A DNA stretch of 64,000 bases from Mycobacteriales bacterium (GTDB lineage Bacteria > Actinomycetota > Actinomycetes > DATLTS01). Positions 11,753 through 20,372 of this stretch are shown in pieces. The stretch's first letter is position 1; every line of letters starts with the position of its first letter. The notes beneath the pieces were generated by a model. The model made no database searches, was not told the origin of the DNA, and saw only the letters and a list, made by a program, of their open reading frames with translations. The stretch covers positions 270,459-334,458 of the forward strand of contig DATLTS010000041.1 in assembly GCA_035533475.1 (NCBI GenBank). The letters are read 5' to 3'. Both the position numbers and the translations under genes were made by a program.

Positions 11753-12229
11753 TCAGGAGCGCGGATAGACCTTGTCGGGAGCCTCCGCGGCCTCCGGAAG
11801 CGTCACCTGCTCCGGATAGGGCGTACCGCCAGTCAGTATTGGTGCGGCAGGTCGGGTCATCCAGGCAACCGCCGCGCCGACCGCCGCGCCGACCGCTAGG
11901 CACCCGATGGCGAGCGGCCAGCGGCGCACCGGACCCGAGGGTTCGCCCCGCAGGGCCGACAGCGCGCGATGTCCGCGCCGACGGGCTTCCCGACGGGCCG
12001 GGGCGGAGCGGCCGAGTGCGGTGCCGACCGCTCCCACGACCGCCGGTGCGACCGTACCGCGGAGCTGATCGCGGGCGGTCTCCAACGCCGGCGTGAGTCT
12101 CTCCCGGGCGGTCTCGAGGACCGGCCCGATCTGATCCCGGGCGGATTCGAGCTTAGGGGTGGCAGCCTTCGCGGCCGCGCTCGCGCGCTGTGCCTGCGCT
12201 TGTGGCACGGCCAGGGACATTCCGAACAC
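11753..12229 (-). CDS. Single-pass membrane protein, DUF5324-like
   Basis: The protein is about 158 residues. Its first 100 residues are Ala/Arg/Glu-rich amphipathic repeats (VLETARERLTPALETARDQL), followed by RRGHRALSALRGE, a membrane helix (about residues 105-130) and a short Pro/Glu tail. The architecture resembles the streptomycete DUF5324 protein encoded next to the peptidyl-prolyl isomerase, and the locus agrees; homology is inferred. I chose GTG 12229 because GGAGG lies five bases upstream; ATG 12220 is possible. Function unknown. Confidence 0.65.
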   Translation of the reverse strand: MFGMSLAVPQAQAQRASAAAKAATPKLESARDQIGPVLETARERLTPALETARDQLRGTVAPAVVGAVGTALGRSAPARREARRRGHRALSALRGEPSGPVRRWPLAIGCLAVGAAVGAAVAWMTRPAAPILTGGTPYPEQVTLPEAAEAPDKVYPRS

Positions 12230-12366
12230 GTCGACCTCCGAGGGTGTGGTCCCCTTGAGCCTTCCCCGCCCGCCCACCAGGCAACCCTGGGGTCGGCGGC
12301 CCCGAACGGTGCACGGGCCGCATGCGAGGATGGCGGCCCAGCCGATCCCCCGAGGTGGACCCGATC

Positions 12367-12897
12367 GTGGCCGAACAGCTCTTTGCCACCCTGCACACGT
12401 CCGAGGGCGACATCCGCCTCGAACTTTTCCCGAATCACGCGCCGAAGACCGTGCGCAACTTCGTCGACCTCGCCGAGGGAAGCCGCGAGTGGACCGATCC
12501 GCGCAGCGGCGCTACCAGTACCGCCCCGCTCTACGACGGCACGGTGTTCCACCGGGTGATCAGCGGTTTCATGATCCAGGGCGGTGACCCGCTCGGCACT
12601 GGCACAGGTGGCCCGGGCTACCGGTTTCCGGACGAGATCCACCCCGAGCTGTCCTTCACCCGCCCGTATCTGCTCGCCATGGCGAACGCCGGCCCGAACA
12701 CCAACGGTTCGCAGTTCTTCATAACCGTTGCGGCGACCGCATGGCTCACCGGAAAGCACACGATCTTCGGTGAGGTCGCCGACGCCGACGGTCGATCGGT
12801 CGTCGACCGGATCATCGGATTGCCGACCGGCCCCCGGGACCGACCGGCCATCGACGTGGTCGTCACTTCGGTGAGCGTCGAACGCACCGGCGCCTGA
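12367..12897 (+). CDS. ppiA: Cyclophilin-type peptidyl-prolyl cis-trans isomerase
   Basis: A single-domain cyclophilin of 176 residues catalyses proline isomerisation during folding. Diagnostic segments are DGTVFHRVISGFMIQGGDP (active-site Arg and Phe), AMANAGPNTNGSQFFIT and LTGKHTIFGEV. GTG 12367 has AGGTGG upstream and matches the family N-terminus (MAEQLFATL). No signal peptide is visible, so it is cytoplasmic. It matches mycobacterial ppiA in position. The rhomboid gene follows after 28 bases. Confidence 0.94.
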   Translation: MAEQLFATLHTSEGDIRLELFPNHAPKTVRNFVDLAEGSREWTDPRSGATSTAPLYDGTVFHRVISGFMIQGGDPLGTGTGGPGYRFPDEIHPELSFTRPYLLAMANAGPNTNGSQFFITVAATAWLTGKHTIFGEVADADGRSVVDRIIGLPTGPRDRPAIDVVVTSVSVERTGA

Positions 12898-12925
12898 GGA
12901 CCGCGGGGGCAAGGGCGGGAATGGG

Positions 12926-13903
12926 GTGAGCGCCGACGGTCCCACTGGCACCGGGAGGGACGCGGCCGACCCGGGGCTGGGTGCCGAGACCACCTGCTAC
13001 CGGCACCCGAGGCGTCCCGCATCGGTCCGTTGCGTGCGCTGCGACCGCTACATCTGCCCGGACTGCATGCGACCCGCCGCGGTCGGATTCCAGTGTCCCG
13101 AATGCGTCGCCGAGGGCAGCCGAACGATCCGGACGCCGAGGACGGTCTACGGCGGGCGGGTCGCCGCCGGTCCGCCGATCGTCACCTACGGCCTCATCGG
13201 CATCAACGTCGCCATTTTCCTCGTCACCGCCATCGGCGGGACCAGCCTGGGCTTCTCCGGCGGAGCGTCGCCCCTGTACGGGCGACTGGCGCTGATCCCG
13301 TACGACGTCGGGGTTGCCGGGCAGTACGACCGGCTGCTCTCCTCGATGTTCCTGCACTACGGGTTGGTGCACATCGCGGCCAACATGTACGCGCTGTACC
13401 TCGTCGGCCCGACCCTCGAGCGAATCCTGGGCCGAGTGCGCTACCTCATGCTGTACTTCGGGGCCGGCCTCGGCGGGAGCGTTGCGGTCTACCTGTTCAG
13501 CGGGCCCGGTCAACCAACCGCGGGCGCCTCAGGCGCCATCTTCGGGCTGTTCGCGGCCTTCGTCGTGTTCGCCCGCCATCAGCGCCGGGACGCCACCGCG
13601 ATGGTCGGTGTCATCGTGCTCAACCTCGTGCTCACCTTCACGATCTCCGGCATCAGCATCTGGGGTCACGTCGGCGGGCTCGTCATCGGTGCGGCGATCG
13701 CGGCGCTGCTGGCCTACGCGCCGGCCGGGCGATGGCGTAGCGCGGTCCAGGCCGGCGGCCTGCTCGTGCTCGCAGTCGTCCTGGTGGCCGCCTGCGCGGT
13801 CCGCACGCATGACCTGCGTCAGACCTACCTCCCGGCTCAGCTCGCCGGCCTGGCCGCTTCGATCGCCGCGGCGACCCTGGGGGTGTCCCCGCCGACCCGG
13901 TAG
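12926..13903 (+). CDS. Rhomboid family intramembrane serine protease
   Basis: The 325-residue protein has an N-terminal zinc-ribbon-like segment with paired cysteines (CYRHP, CVRCDRYICPDCM, CPEC; about residues 20-65). A six- to seven-helix rhomboid domain follows. The catalytic Ser lies in GASGAIFGLFA (about residue 200) and the catalytic His in GHVGGLVIGA; HIAANMYALYLVGPTLE is the L1/TM2 motif. The cytoplasmic zinc module plus rhomboid is a common actinobacterial design. Substrates are unknown. Its 3' end overlaps the convergent PH-like gene by 67 bases. Confidence 0.92.
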   Translation: MSADGPTGTGRDAADPGLGAETTCYRHPRRPASVRCVRCDRYICPDCMRPAAVGFQCPECVAEGSRTIRTPRTVYGGRVAAGPPIVTYGLIGINVAIFLVTAIGGTSLGFSGGASPLYGRLALIPYDVGVAGQYDRLLSSMFLHYGLVHIAANMYALYLVGPTLERILGRVRYLMLYFGAGLGGSVAVYLFSGPGQPTAGASGAIFGLFAAFVVFARHQRRDATAMVGVIVLNLVLTFTISGISIWGHVGGLVIGAAIAALLAYAPAGRWRSAVQAGGLLVLAVVLVAACAVRTHDLRQTYLPAQLAGLAASIAAATLGVSPPTR

Positions 13904-14274
13904 CCGGCGAGCACGATGATCCGGTCCACGGTCTCGATCTCCAGTGCCCGGGCCCGGGTCAGGTACCCCAGGGTGACGGCGCGGACGGCGGTGACCTCCG
14001 GCCAGGGCAGAAGCTCCCGGCGCCAGGTCGCCACCACCCAGATCCCGCTTCGGGTGAGGGCGATCGTCGGCCGCAGGGCGCGCGACCGGGCACCCTCGCC
14101 GATGAGGAGGATTCCGCCGGCGCCCGCGAGCACCCGTCCGGCCGGGTCGGTGAAGATGGCGGCGGCGATCAGCGCGAGCGCGCCAGCCCAGAGCGCGGCC
14201 AGCAGCACCGGGCGCGGTGACCAGGACGCGGTCAGCTCAGGCTCGATGGGCGGCGCCATTCCCGTCATCCCCAT
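13837..14274 (-). CDS. PH-domain-like membrane protein
   Basis: A 145-residue protein begins around MGMTGMAPPIEPELTASWSPRPV. Two membrane helices (about residues 25-65) precede a small PH-like beta domain (RSRALRPTIALTRSGIWVVATWRRELLPWPEV). It corresponds to the mycobacterial Rv0010c position between ppiA and crgA. ATGs at 14274, 14268 and 14259 are all possible starts and none has a clear Shine-Dalgarno sequence. The frame extends upstream, but that part is out of keeping with the family. Function unknown. Confidence 0.75.
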   Translation of the reverse strand: MGMTGMAPPIEPELTASWSPRPVLLAALWAGALALIAAAIFTDPAGRVLAGAGGILLIGEGARSRALRPTIALTRSGIWVVATWRRELLPWPEVTAVRAVTLGYLTRARALEIETVDRIIVLAGYRVGGDTPRVAAAIEAARPAS

Positions 14275-14296
14275 TGTGGACAAAAGCTGTGGGTAA
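14275..14296 (-). promoter_or_regulatory. Pair of DnaA-box-like sequences
   Basis: TGTGGACAA (14275-14283; reverse complement TTGTCCACA, the preferred streptomycete DnaA box) and TGTGGGTAA (14288-14296; one mismatch to TGTGGATAA) lie in the same orientation 13 bases apart. They sit between crgA and the PH-like gene, next to its likely start. A role in DnaA-dependent control is possible but untested. Confidence 0.45.
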
Positions 14297-14317
14297 ATGA
14301 CAGCGGTGAAAGATCGT

Positions 14318-14569
14318 TCAGCGCCAGCGGGTGGCCAGCCCGAAGCCGCCGAGGATCCAGAGGAACCCGATGAGCAGATTGAAATTGTGCAGTGGACGAA
14401 GCAGCACGAACGATCCGTCGGTGACGTAGAAAAGCGCGAGCCAAGCGATGCCGATGAGGAAGGAGATGACCATGAGTGCGCCAACCCACGGCGGGCTCTG
14501 CTTCTTCTTCGGTGACTGGCGTGGCGGCGGGGTATAGGCCGCCTTCTGCCGGACCCGCGACTTGGGCAC
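14318..14569 (-). CDS. crgA: Cell division protein CrgA
   Basis: This 83-residue protein starts at GTG with CGGAGGG upstream: PKSRVRQKAAYTPPPRQSPKKKQSPPWV. Two membrane helices follow (about residues 30-50 and 60-78) with the family ending GLATRWR. CrgA is a small actinobacterial membrane protein that helps recruit septal peptidoglycan synthesis proteins to the FtsZ ring. Length, topology and position (mycobacterial Rv0011c) agree. Confidence 0.95.
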   Translation of the reverse strand: MPKSRVRQKAAYTPPPRQSPKKKQSPPWVGALMVISFLIGIAWLALFYVTDGSFVLLRPLHNFNLLIGFLWILGGFGLATRWR

Positions 14570-14663
14570 GTTTCCCTCCGTCCGATGGCCACCGCCCCCC
14601 GGGAGGCGGCGCGTCCCTTAGCGTAGACGCCGAGACCACCATCCCGGCGAGGAAGGACCCGCG

Positions 14664-15413
14664 GTGCACCTGCCCTGGCGACCCCGCGGCGGCGCGTGGA
14701 GCGCCGCGGTGCCGGTCGTCCTGGCGTTGGCCGGGGTGCTGTTCGTCGCCTCCGGGCGCACCGCGCAGGGCACCGATCTGCAGGCCAGCCGGACTACCGG
14801 GCTGTCCGGCCTGATCGTCGCCGAGCAACTCCAGGCGAGCCGGCTCGCCGCAACCGAGCGGTCCCTTGCGGACCGGGTCGCCGCGCTCACCGCGAGAGTG
14901 GGGGCCGGGGAGCAGGCGGTCGCCACCCTTCAGGCGCAGGCGGAATCACTCGGCAGCCTGGCCGGCCTGGATCCCGTTTCGGGTCCGGCCGTTGTCGTTA
15001 CCTTGAACGACGCCCCCCGCCCCACCGCGGGTCGGACCCCGCCGGGCAATCCAACGCCAGACGATCTGGTGGTTCACCAGCAAGACGTCCAGGCCGTAGT
15101 GAACGCGCTCTGGGCGGGGGGCGCCCGGGGCATGTCGATCATGGATGACCGGGTGGTGGCCACCACCGCGGTGCGCTGCGTGGGGAACACGCTGCTGCTC
15201 GACGGCATCGTTTACTCCCCGCCCTACGTGGTGACCGCCATCGGGGATCCGTCGCGGCTGCAACTCGCCCTCGACGAGTCGACCGACGTGCAGATCTATC
15301 GGGAGTACGTCGCTGCCTTTGGGCTCGGCTACGCCGTGACCACCCCCGGATCGACGACCCTGCCCGGCTACCGCGGTCCGCTCGAGCTCTCGTCCGCCGT
15401 GGCCGCCCCGTGA
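14664..15413 (+). CDS. DUF881 family protein
   Basis: The 249-residue protein starts at GTG after GAGGAAGGACCCGCG. It has an N-terminal membrane anchor (about residues 13-32), a coiled-coil stretch (LAATERSLADRVAALTARV) and the DUF881 domain (GPAVVVTLNDAP, DDLVVHQQDVQAVVNALWAGGARGMSIMDDRV). It is the Rv0012-type protein found between crgA and pabA. The role is unknown; it is probably an envelope protein linked to division. It overlaps the sortase start by four bases, suggesting translational coupling. Confidence 0.92.
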   Translation: MHLPWRPRGGAWSAAVPVVLALAGVLFVASGRTAQGTDLQASRTTGLSGLIVAEQLQASRLAATERSLADRVAALTARVGAGEQAVATLQAQAESLGSLAGLDPVSGPAVVVTLNDAPRPTAGRTPPGNPTPDDLVVHQQDVQAVVNALWAGGARGMSIMDDRVVATTAVRCVGNTLLLDGIVYSPPYVVTAIGDPSRLQLALDESTDVQIYREYVAAFGLGYAVTTPGSTTLPGYRGPLELSSAVAAP

Positions 15414-16075
15414 CGGTCGGCGACACGATTCGCACCGGGCTACGCGGCCTCGGCCAACTGCTCATCACCAGCGGCATAGTCATCCTGCTGTTCGTCGTCT
15501 ACGAGCTCTTCGTCACCAACCTGTACACGAACCGGGAACAGCATCACCTGTCTGTGCAGCTGCACGAGATCTGGACCCAACGGCACGCCGAGGCGCCGCT
15601 CATCCTCGGCGACGGCATCGCCGAGCTGTTCATCCCCCGGTTCGAGCGCGATTACGACAAGATCATCGTGGAGGGGGTCCTCGAGGAGGACCTGAAGAAG
15701 GGACCCGGGCATTATCCGGGGACCGCGCTACCGGGGCAGATCGGCAACTTCGTCGTATCGGGGCACCGGACCACCTACGGCGCGCCGTTCAACCGGCTCG
15801 ACGAGCTCCGGGTCGGCGATCCGATCGTCGTCGAGACCTACACGTCCTACTACGTCTACCAGGTGCTGTCCGAACAGACCGTGCTCCCGGACGATCTCGC
15901 GGTCATCGCCCCGGTTCCCAACCACCCCGGGGAGCGCCCTACCGAGGCGATGATGACCTTCACCACCTGTACCCCCAAGTATTCGGCGAGCCATCGGCTG
16001 ATCCTGTACGCGCGATTGGCGAGCAGCCAACCGCGGCTCGAAGGTCCACCGGCTGTGCTGGCACTGGGAGGCTGA
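15410..16075 (+). CDS. Class E sortase
   Basis: Class E sortases are membrane transpeptidases that attach surface proteins carrying LAxTG-type signals to peptidoglycan. The 221-residue product has an N-terminal anchor (about residues 17-38). The catalytic triad comprises His in VVSGHRTTYGAPF, Cys in TFTTCTPKYSASHR, and the Arg that follows it. GDGIAELFIPRF matches the class E fold entry. The neighbouring small membrane gene follows after 4 bases. I saw no obvious LAxTG substrate gene in the window. Confidence 0.93.
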   Translation: MTVGDTIRTGLRGLGQLLITSGIVILLFVVYELFVTNLYTNREQHHLSVQLHEIWTQRHAEAPLILGDGIAELFIPRFERDYDKIIVEGVLEEDLKKGPGHYPGTALPGQIGNFVVSGHRTTYGAPFNRLDELRVGDPIVVETYTSYYVYQVLSEQTVLPDDLAVIAPVPNHPGERPTEAMMTFTTCTPKYSASHRLILYARLASSQPRLEGPPAVLALGG

Positions 16076-16079
16076 GCCG

Positions 16080-16292
16080 ATGTACGTGTGGATCTGGCGG
16101 CGGCTCCCCGGGGGCCTGCCCGGCAAGCTGGCCGGGACTATCGTGCTGCTCGCCGGAGTGGTGGCGCTGCTGTTCTTCCTTGTGTTTCCCTGGGTCGAGC
16201 CGAGGTTGCCGTTCAATCACGTGAACATCGGTCCGGCCTCACCCACCGCGCCGCCCGCCTCGACCCCGGCAACGCCGGGCACACCGAATTGA
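16080..16292 (+). CDS. Small single-pass membrane protein
   Basis: A 70-residue protein starts at ATG right after the sortase gene: [20 protein letters not shown], one helix (about residues 20-42) and an extracytoplasmic Pro/Thr/Ala tail. Short proteins of this shape follow class E sortase genes in related genomes, which suggests co-function, but I do not know the role. Confidence 0.75.
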   Translation: MYVWIWRRLPGGLPGKLAGTIVLLAGVVALLFFLVFPWVEPRLPFNHVNIGPASPTAPPASTPATPGTPN

Positions 16293-16300
16293 GCCGGCCG

Positions 16301-16549
16301 ATGCCCGGCGCCGCCTCCGCGCCCCGACCGCACCGGGGTCGGCGGACCGGCCACGCCGAGCGGGTCATCCGTTACGCCTGCGCGCAGCGGCTCGCGGCGG
16401 CCAAGGTGCCGAAGCTCGTCGAGTTCCGGGACTCCCTCCCGAGAACGACGGTCGGCAAGCCGCTGCGCCGGGTGCTGCTCGACGAGGGGCGACGCCGGAC
16501 CGGGCCGCCAGCGGCTCGCCCGCGGGCCCGAACGGCGCGCTCGCAATGA
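16301..16549 (+). pseudogene. Acyl-CoA ligase (AMP-binding) C-terminal remnant
   Basis: The 82-residue frame ends in a clear piece of the C-terminal subdomain of ANL acyl-CoA ligases: [18 protein letters not shown] then [17 protein letters not shown], including the catalytic-lysine motif (TVGK). Only about 50 residues of the normal 500 or more are present. The sequence before about 16358 is not ligase-like. It overlaps pabA by ATGA. I read it as the relic of a lost ligase gene; a short product that couples pabA translation cannot be excluded. Confidence 0.65.
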
Positions 16550-17160
16550 CCAGGATCCTCGTGATCGACAACTACGACAGTTTCGTCTTCAACCTGGTCC
16601 AGTACCTCGGCCAGCTCGGTGCCGAGTGCGTCATCCGGCGCAACGACGCGCTCGAGCCGGCGGAGCCCCTCGAGCTGGCGGTCGACGGGATCCTGTTGAG
16701 TCCGGGGCCAGGCACCCCCGAGCAGGCCGGGGTTTGCGTCCCACTGGTCCGCACGTGCGCGGGGCGCCTTCCGGTGCTTGGGGTATGCCTTGGCCACCAG
16801 GCCATCGCCGTGGCCTACGGCGCGGTGGTTCACCGTGCTCCCGAGTTGCTGCACGGCAAGACCAGCGCGGTGCACCACGGTGGTGCGGGCGCGCTGGCCG
16901 GGTTGCCCGACCCGTTCACCGCCACCCGCTACCACTCACTGGTGGTCGACCCGCAGAGCGTCGCCGATCCCCTCGAGGTGACCGCACGGACCGATACCGG
17001 CGTCATCATGGGACTGCGGCATCGGGAGCTGCCGGTCGAGGGCGTGCAATTCCACCCGGAGTCGATCCTCACCGAAGGTGGCCACCGGCTGCTGGCGAAC
17101 TGGCTGACCACCTGCGGTGATCCCGACGCGGCCACCCGGCTCGCGGCGGTTACGGGCTGA
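16546..17160 (+). CDS. pabA: Anthranilate/aminodeoxychorismate synthase glutamine amidotransferase
   Basis: This is a class I glutamine amidotransferase of 204 residues that supplies ammonia to anthranilate or 4-amino-4-deoxychorismate synthase (tryptophan or folate synthesis). Diagnostic parts are [26 protein letters not shown], the nucleophile Cys in [10 protein letters not shown] and the His/Glu pair in GVQFHPESI. The locus equals mycobacterial trpG/pabA beside pknB. TrpG and PabA cannot be told apart here. It is convergent with pknB and overlaps it by 11 bases. Confidence 0.93.
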   Translation: MTRILVIDNYDSFVFNLVQYLGQLGAECVIRRNDALEPAEPLELAVDGILLSPGPGTPEQAGVCVPLVRTCAGRLPVLGVCLGHQAIAVAYGAVVHRAPELLHGKTSAVHHGGAGALAGLPDPFTATRYHSLVVDPQSVADPLEVTARTDTGVIMGLRHRELPVEGVQFHPESILTEGGHRLLANWLTTCGDPDAATRLAAVTG

Positions 17161-18883
17161 TGCTGACCGTCGGGCTTGGCGAACTGCTCGGCGATCCGGT
17201 GGGGGTGGGCGACGGCGTGGGCGACGGCGTGGGCGACGCGGTTGGCGCCTCGTTCACCGTGATCGTCACGGTGCTTCCCTGGGGTTGGTAGCTGCCGGGG
17301 TTCGGCGACTCGTTGACGACCAGCCCGGTCGGTTGGGTGGTGTCGAACGTCTGCTGCTCGACCACCTGGAAACCGGCACCGGCCAGCGCGGAATCCGCCG
17401 CTTGGGGAGTCTGCCCGATGACATTGGGCACCTGAACGCTGCCCGAGGCCACGACGAGGTTGACCTTGGTCCCGGCCGGAACGGACGTTCCCGGCACGGG
17501 GGTGCTGTCGAGCACCGTGCCCTTCACCGCACCCTGCTGGTTCTGCTCGGTCACCGTGCCGACGGCGAGCCCGGAGGACTTGAGCTGCGCGGCCGCGCTG
17601 GTCTCGGTCAGTCCGATCAACTGCGGCACCGCGACGATCTGGATGCCTTGGGACACCGTGAGGTTGACCGCGCTGCCCTTTCCGTAGAGGATGCCGGCCA
17701 CCGGGTACTGGCTGATCACCTCGCCCTTCGGAAGGGCGTTGTACACGGTCATGATCGAACCCGCGTGCAGCCCCTTTGCCGAGAGCACCTGTTCCGCCTG
17801 GCCGAGCGGTAGTGCGTGCAGGTCCGGCGTGACCACGTCCATAGTCGAATGCCCGAGCAGGGACTTCGCGACGAGCAGTGCGATGACGAAGACCGCGACG
17901 ACGGCAGCGAAAAGGAGGAGGTATGCCCAGCCGCGGCGGGTCCGGTCGTCGCCGGGTTGGCGGAGGAGCACCGTCGTCGAGGCCGCAGCCGGGGCGATCA
18001 GAGCGGTGTCGTCGTTCAAGATTGGCGTTGCCTGCACCGGGCGCCCGGCGAGCGCTCGGCCGATGTCGGCTCGCATCTCCTCCGCGGACTGATAGCGATT
18101 CGCCGGGTTCTTCGCCATGGCCTTGAGCACGATCGCGTCAGCGCTGGCGGGGATCTCAGGGTCGAGCCTGGACGGTGGAATCGGGCTCTCGCGAACGTGC
18201 TGATAGGCGACCGCGACCGGGGAATCCCCAGTGAACGGCGGCGACCCGGTGAGCAACTCGTAGAGCAGGCAACCGGTGGAGTAGATGTCGCTCCGCGCGT
18301 CGACGTGCTCACCCCGGGCTTGTTCGGGTGAGAGGTACTGGGCGGTGCCGATCACCGCGGCGGTCTGCGTCATTGTCGCGGCGGAGGCGGTCATCGCCCG
18401 GGCTATGCCGAAGTCCATGACCTTGAGGTCGCCCGAGGGGGTGAGCATGACGTTCGCCGGTTTGATGTCGCGGTGCACGATGCCGGCCTGATGGCTGTAG
18501 TCGAGGGCCCGGCAGATCTCAGCGGCGATTTCCAGGGCTCGCTCCGGTAGCAACCGGCCTTCCTGCGCCAGCACGTCGCGCAGGGTGTGACCCTCGACGT
18601 ATTCCATGATGATGTACGGGACGGTGACGCCGGCGACCGTGTCCTCGCCAGTGTCGTAGACGGCGACGATGGCTGGATGGTTGAGCGCGGCGGCGGCCTG
18701 AGCCTCGCGACGGAAGCGGCCCTGGAACGACGGGTCGCGAGCCAGGTCGGCCCGCAACAGTTTGATGGCGACGTCACGACCGAGCCGCACGTCGAGGCCG
18801 AGGTGAACCTCGGCCATCCCACCGAAGCCGAGGATCTCGCCGAGCTCGTACCGCCCGCCCAGGGTGCGCTGTTCAGTGGCCAT
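17150..18883 (-). CDS. pknB: Serine/threonine protein kinase PknB with PASTA repeats
   Basis: A 577-residue membrane kinase controls growth and cell-wall synthesis. The kinase domain covers residues 10-270: Gly loop GFGGMAEV, Lys41 in VAIKLL, HRDIKPANVML, DFGIARA and an activation loop with several Thr. A membrane helix lies near residues 320-345. Three extracellular PASTA repeats follow (starting near VVTPDLHAL, IVAVPQLIG and VQVPNVIGQ), then a Pro/Ser/Thr tail. Mycobacterial PknB has four PASTA repeats. It is the last gene of the fhaA operon and overlaps pknA by 11 bases. Confidence 0.95.
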   Translation of the reverse strand: MATEQRTLGGRYELGEILGFGGMAEVHLGLDVRLGRDVAIKLLRADLARDPSFQGRFRREAQAAAALNHPAIVAVYDTGEDTVAGVTVPYIIMEYVEGHTLRDVLAQEGRLLPERALEIAAEICRALDYSHQAGIVHRDIKPANVMLTPSGDLKVMDFGIARAMTASAATMTQTAAVIGTAQYLSPEQARGEHVDARSDIYSTGCLLYELLTGSPPFTGDSPVAVAYQHVRESPIPPSRLDPEIPASADAIVLKAMAKNPANRYQSAEEMRADIGRALAGRPVQATPILNDDTALIAPAAASTTVLLRQPGDDRTRRGWAYLLLFAAVVAVFVIALLVAKSLLGHSTMDVVTPDLHALPLGQAEQVLSAKGLHAGSIMTVYNALPKGEVISQYPVAGILYGKGSAVNLTVSQGIQIVAVPQLIGLTETSAAAQLKSSGLAVGTVTEQNQQGAVKGTVLDSTPVPGTSVPAGTKVNLVVASGSVQVPNVIGQTPQAADSALAGAGFQVVEQQTFDTTQPTGLVVNESPNPGSYQPQGSTVTITVNEAPTASPTPSPTPSPTPTGSPSSSPSPTVSISP

Positions 18884-20372
18884 TGTCGCCGCCGTTGCCC
18901 TTACCCGGTTTGCCGGGCCCGGGGGGCCCCGGCGCGCTCGCTACCGTCAGCGTGACGGTGCTGCCCTGCAACACCGAACCAGATGGCCCCACTCCGACAA
19001 CGGTATCCGGTGGAACCCCGCCAACGGGCGTCGTGACCTCGCGAACGGCGAGTCCGAGTTGGACCAGGGTGGCCGCGACCGTCGGGTAGGGCTGCCCGAT
19101 CGCAGCGGCTGGGTTGACCGTGACGAGCTGGGGTCCGGCGGCGAGGGTCAGCGTCACCCTCGACCCTTGATCGATCAAGCTGCCGGGCTTGGGGCTTTCG
19201 GTGAGCACCGTGCCGCGCGCGTGGTTCTGATCGGTGACCGTTGTCGTCACCACCGCGAAGCCGGCGTGCTTCAGCGCGGAGACGGCGGCGGCCTGGTTCG
19301 TTCCGATCACGGTCGGGACCCGTGCGGTGGGCGTAGTCGCGCAGGCCCGGATGGTGAAGAAGCCGAGAATGACGACGAGGCCGCCGATCCCGATGAAGAT
19401 CCGGCGAACCCGCCGGCGCTCCCGATCGAGTGTCGTCGGGATCGGAGTGAGCCGCCCGGGGGTGCCGGCGGTGAGCTGTCGGGTCGGTGTAGCGGCTCCG
19501 GGGGCCCGGGCCCCGGCGGGCGCGAGGACGGGCACGGCCGCCGCCATCCCCTCCGTCCGCCCGGAGAGTGCGAGAGCGGTCCGACCCATCTCCCCACCAT
19601 CGGCGAAGCGCTGGGCCGGGTCCCGGGCCATCGCCCGGGCGACGAATTCACGGATTGGCTCCGGCAGGGAGGAAGGCAGGGGCGGTACTTCCGCGCGGAT
19701 GTGGGCAAGCGCGATGCCGACGGCGTTATCGCCGGTGAAAGGCCGTCCGCCGGAAAGGGCCTCGTAGGCGACGACGCCGAGCGCGTAGAGGTCACTGGCC
19801 GCGGTTGCGGGTTGGCCCTCGGCCTGTTCGGGCGATAGGTAATGCGCGGTGCCGAGTACCAGGCCGGTCTGGGTGATCGCAGCCGTGGAGGTGTTGCGGG
19901 CGATCCCGAAATCGGTGACCTTGACCACACCGTCGCTGCGGATGAGCAGGTTGCCCGGTTTGACATCGCGGTGCACGACCCCGGCGTCGTGTGCCGACTG
20001 GAGGGCGAGCGCTGCCTGGCCGACGATGCCCAGCGCCTGCGCCGGGGGAAGTGGTCCCTCCCGTTGGAGCACCGTGGACAGCGGCTCGCCGTCGACGAGT
20101 TCCATAACGAGGTAAGCCAGGCCGTCCTGCTCGCCGTAGTCGAAAACGTTCGCAATGCCCGGATGGGATAGGGCTGCCGTGTTCTTCGCCTCGTCCCGGA
20201 ACCGGAGCCGGAAATGCTCGTCGTCGCCGAGGTCGGCGCGGAGCAGTTTGACCGCCACCGTGCGGTCGAGAACGCCGTCACGGGCGCGCCACACCTCGCC
20301 CATGCCGCCGCCGGCGATCCGCACCAGAAGGGTGTAGCGATCGCCGAGCACGGCATCCTGAGCGATGATCAT
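18873..20372 (-). CDS. pknA: Serine/threonine protein kinase PknA, PASTA-bearing
   Basis: A kinase of 499 residues starts at ATG 20372, overlapping the pbpA stop by ATGA. The kinase domain has AGGGMGEV, VAVKLL, VHRDVKPGNLL and DFGIARN. A linker, a membrane helix (around residues 355-375) and two PASTA repeats follow (ARVPTVIGTNQ and LVTVNPAAAIGQ). The C-terminus is Gly/Pro/Lys-rich. The locus matches PknA, but mycobacterial PknA lacks PASTA repeats, so this kinase may sense muropeptides itself. An open frame further upstream lies within pbpA and is not coding. Confidence 0.92.
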   Translation of the reverse strand: MIIAQDAVLGDRYTLLVRIAGGGMGEVWRARDGVLDRTVAVKLLRADLGDDEHFRLRFRDEAKNTAALSHPGIANVFDYGEQDGLAYLVMELVDGEPLSTVLQREGPLPPAQALGIVGQAALALQSAHDAGVVHRDVKPGNLLIRSDGVVKVTDFGIARNTSTAAITQTGLVLGTAHYLSPEQAEGQPATAASDLYALGVVAYEALSGGRPFTGDNAVGIALAHIRAEVPPLPSSLPEPIREFVARAMARDPAQRFADGGEMGRTALALSGRTEGMAAAVPVLAPAGARAPGAATPTRQLTAGTPGRLTPIPTTLDRERRRVRRIFIGIGGLVVILGFFTIRACATTPTARVPTVIGTNQAAAVSALKHAGFAVVTTTVTDQNHARGTVLTESPKPGSLIDQGSRVTLTLAAGPQLVTVNPAAAIGQPYPTVAATLVQLGLAVREVTTPVGGVPPDTVVGVGPSGSVLQGSTVTLTVASAPGPPGPGKPGKGNGGDNGH

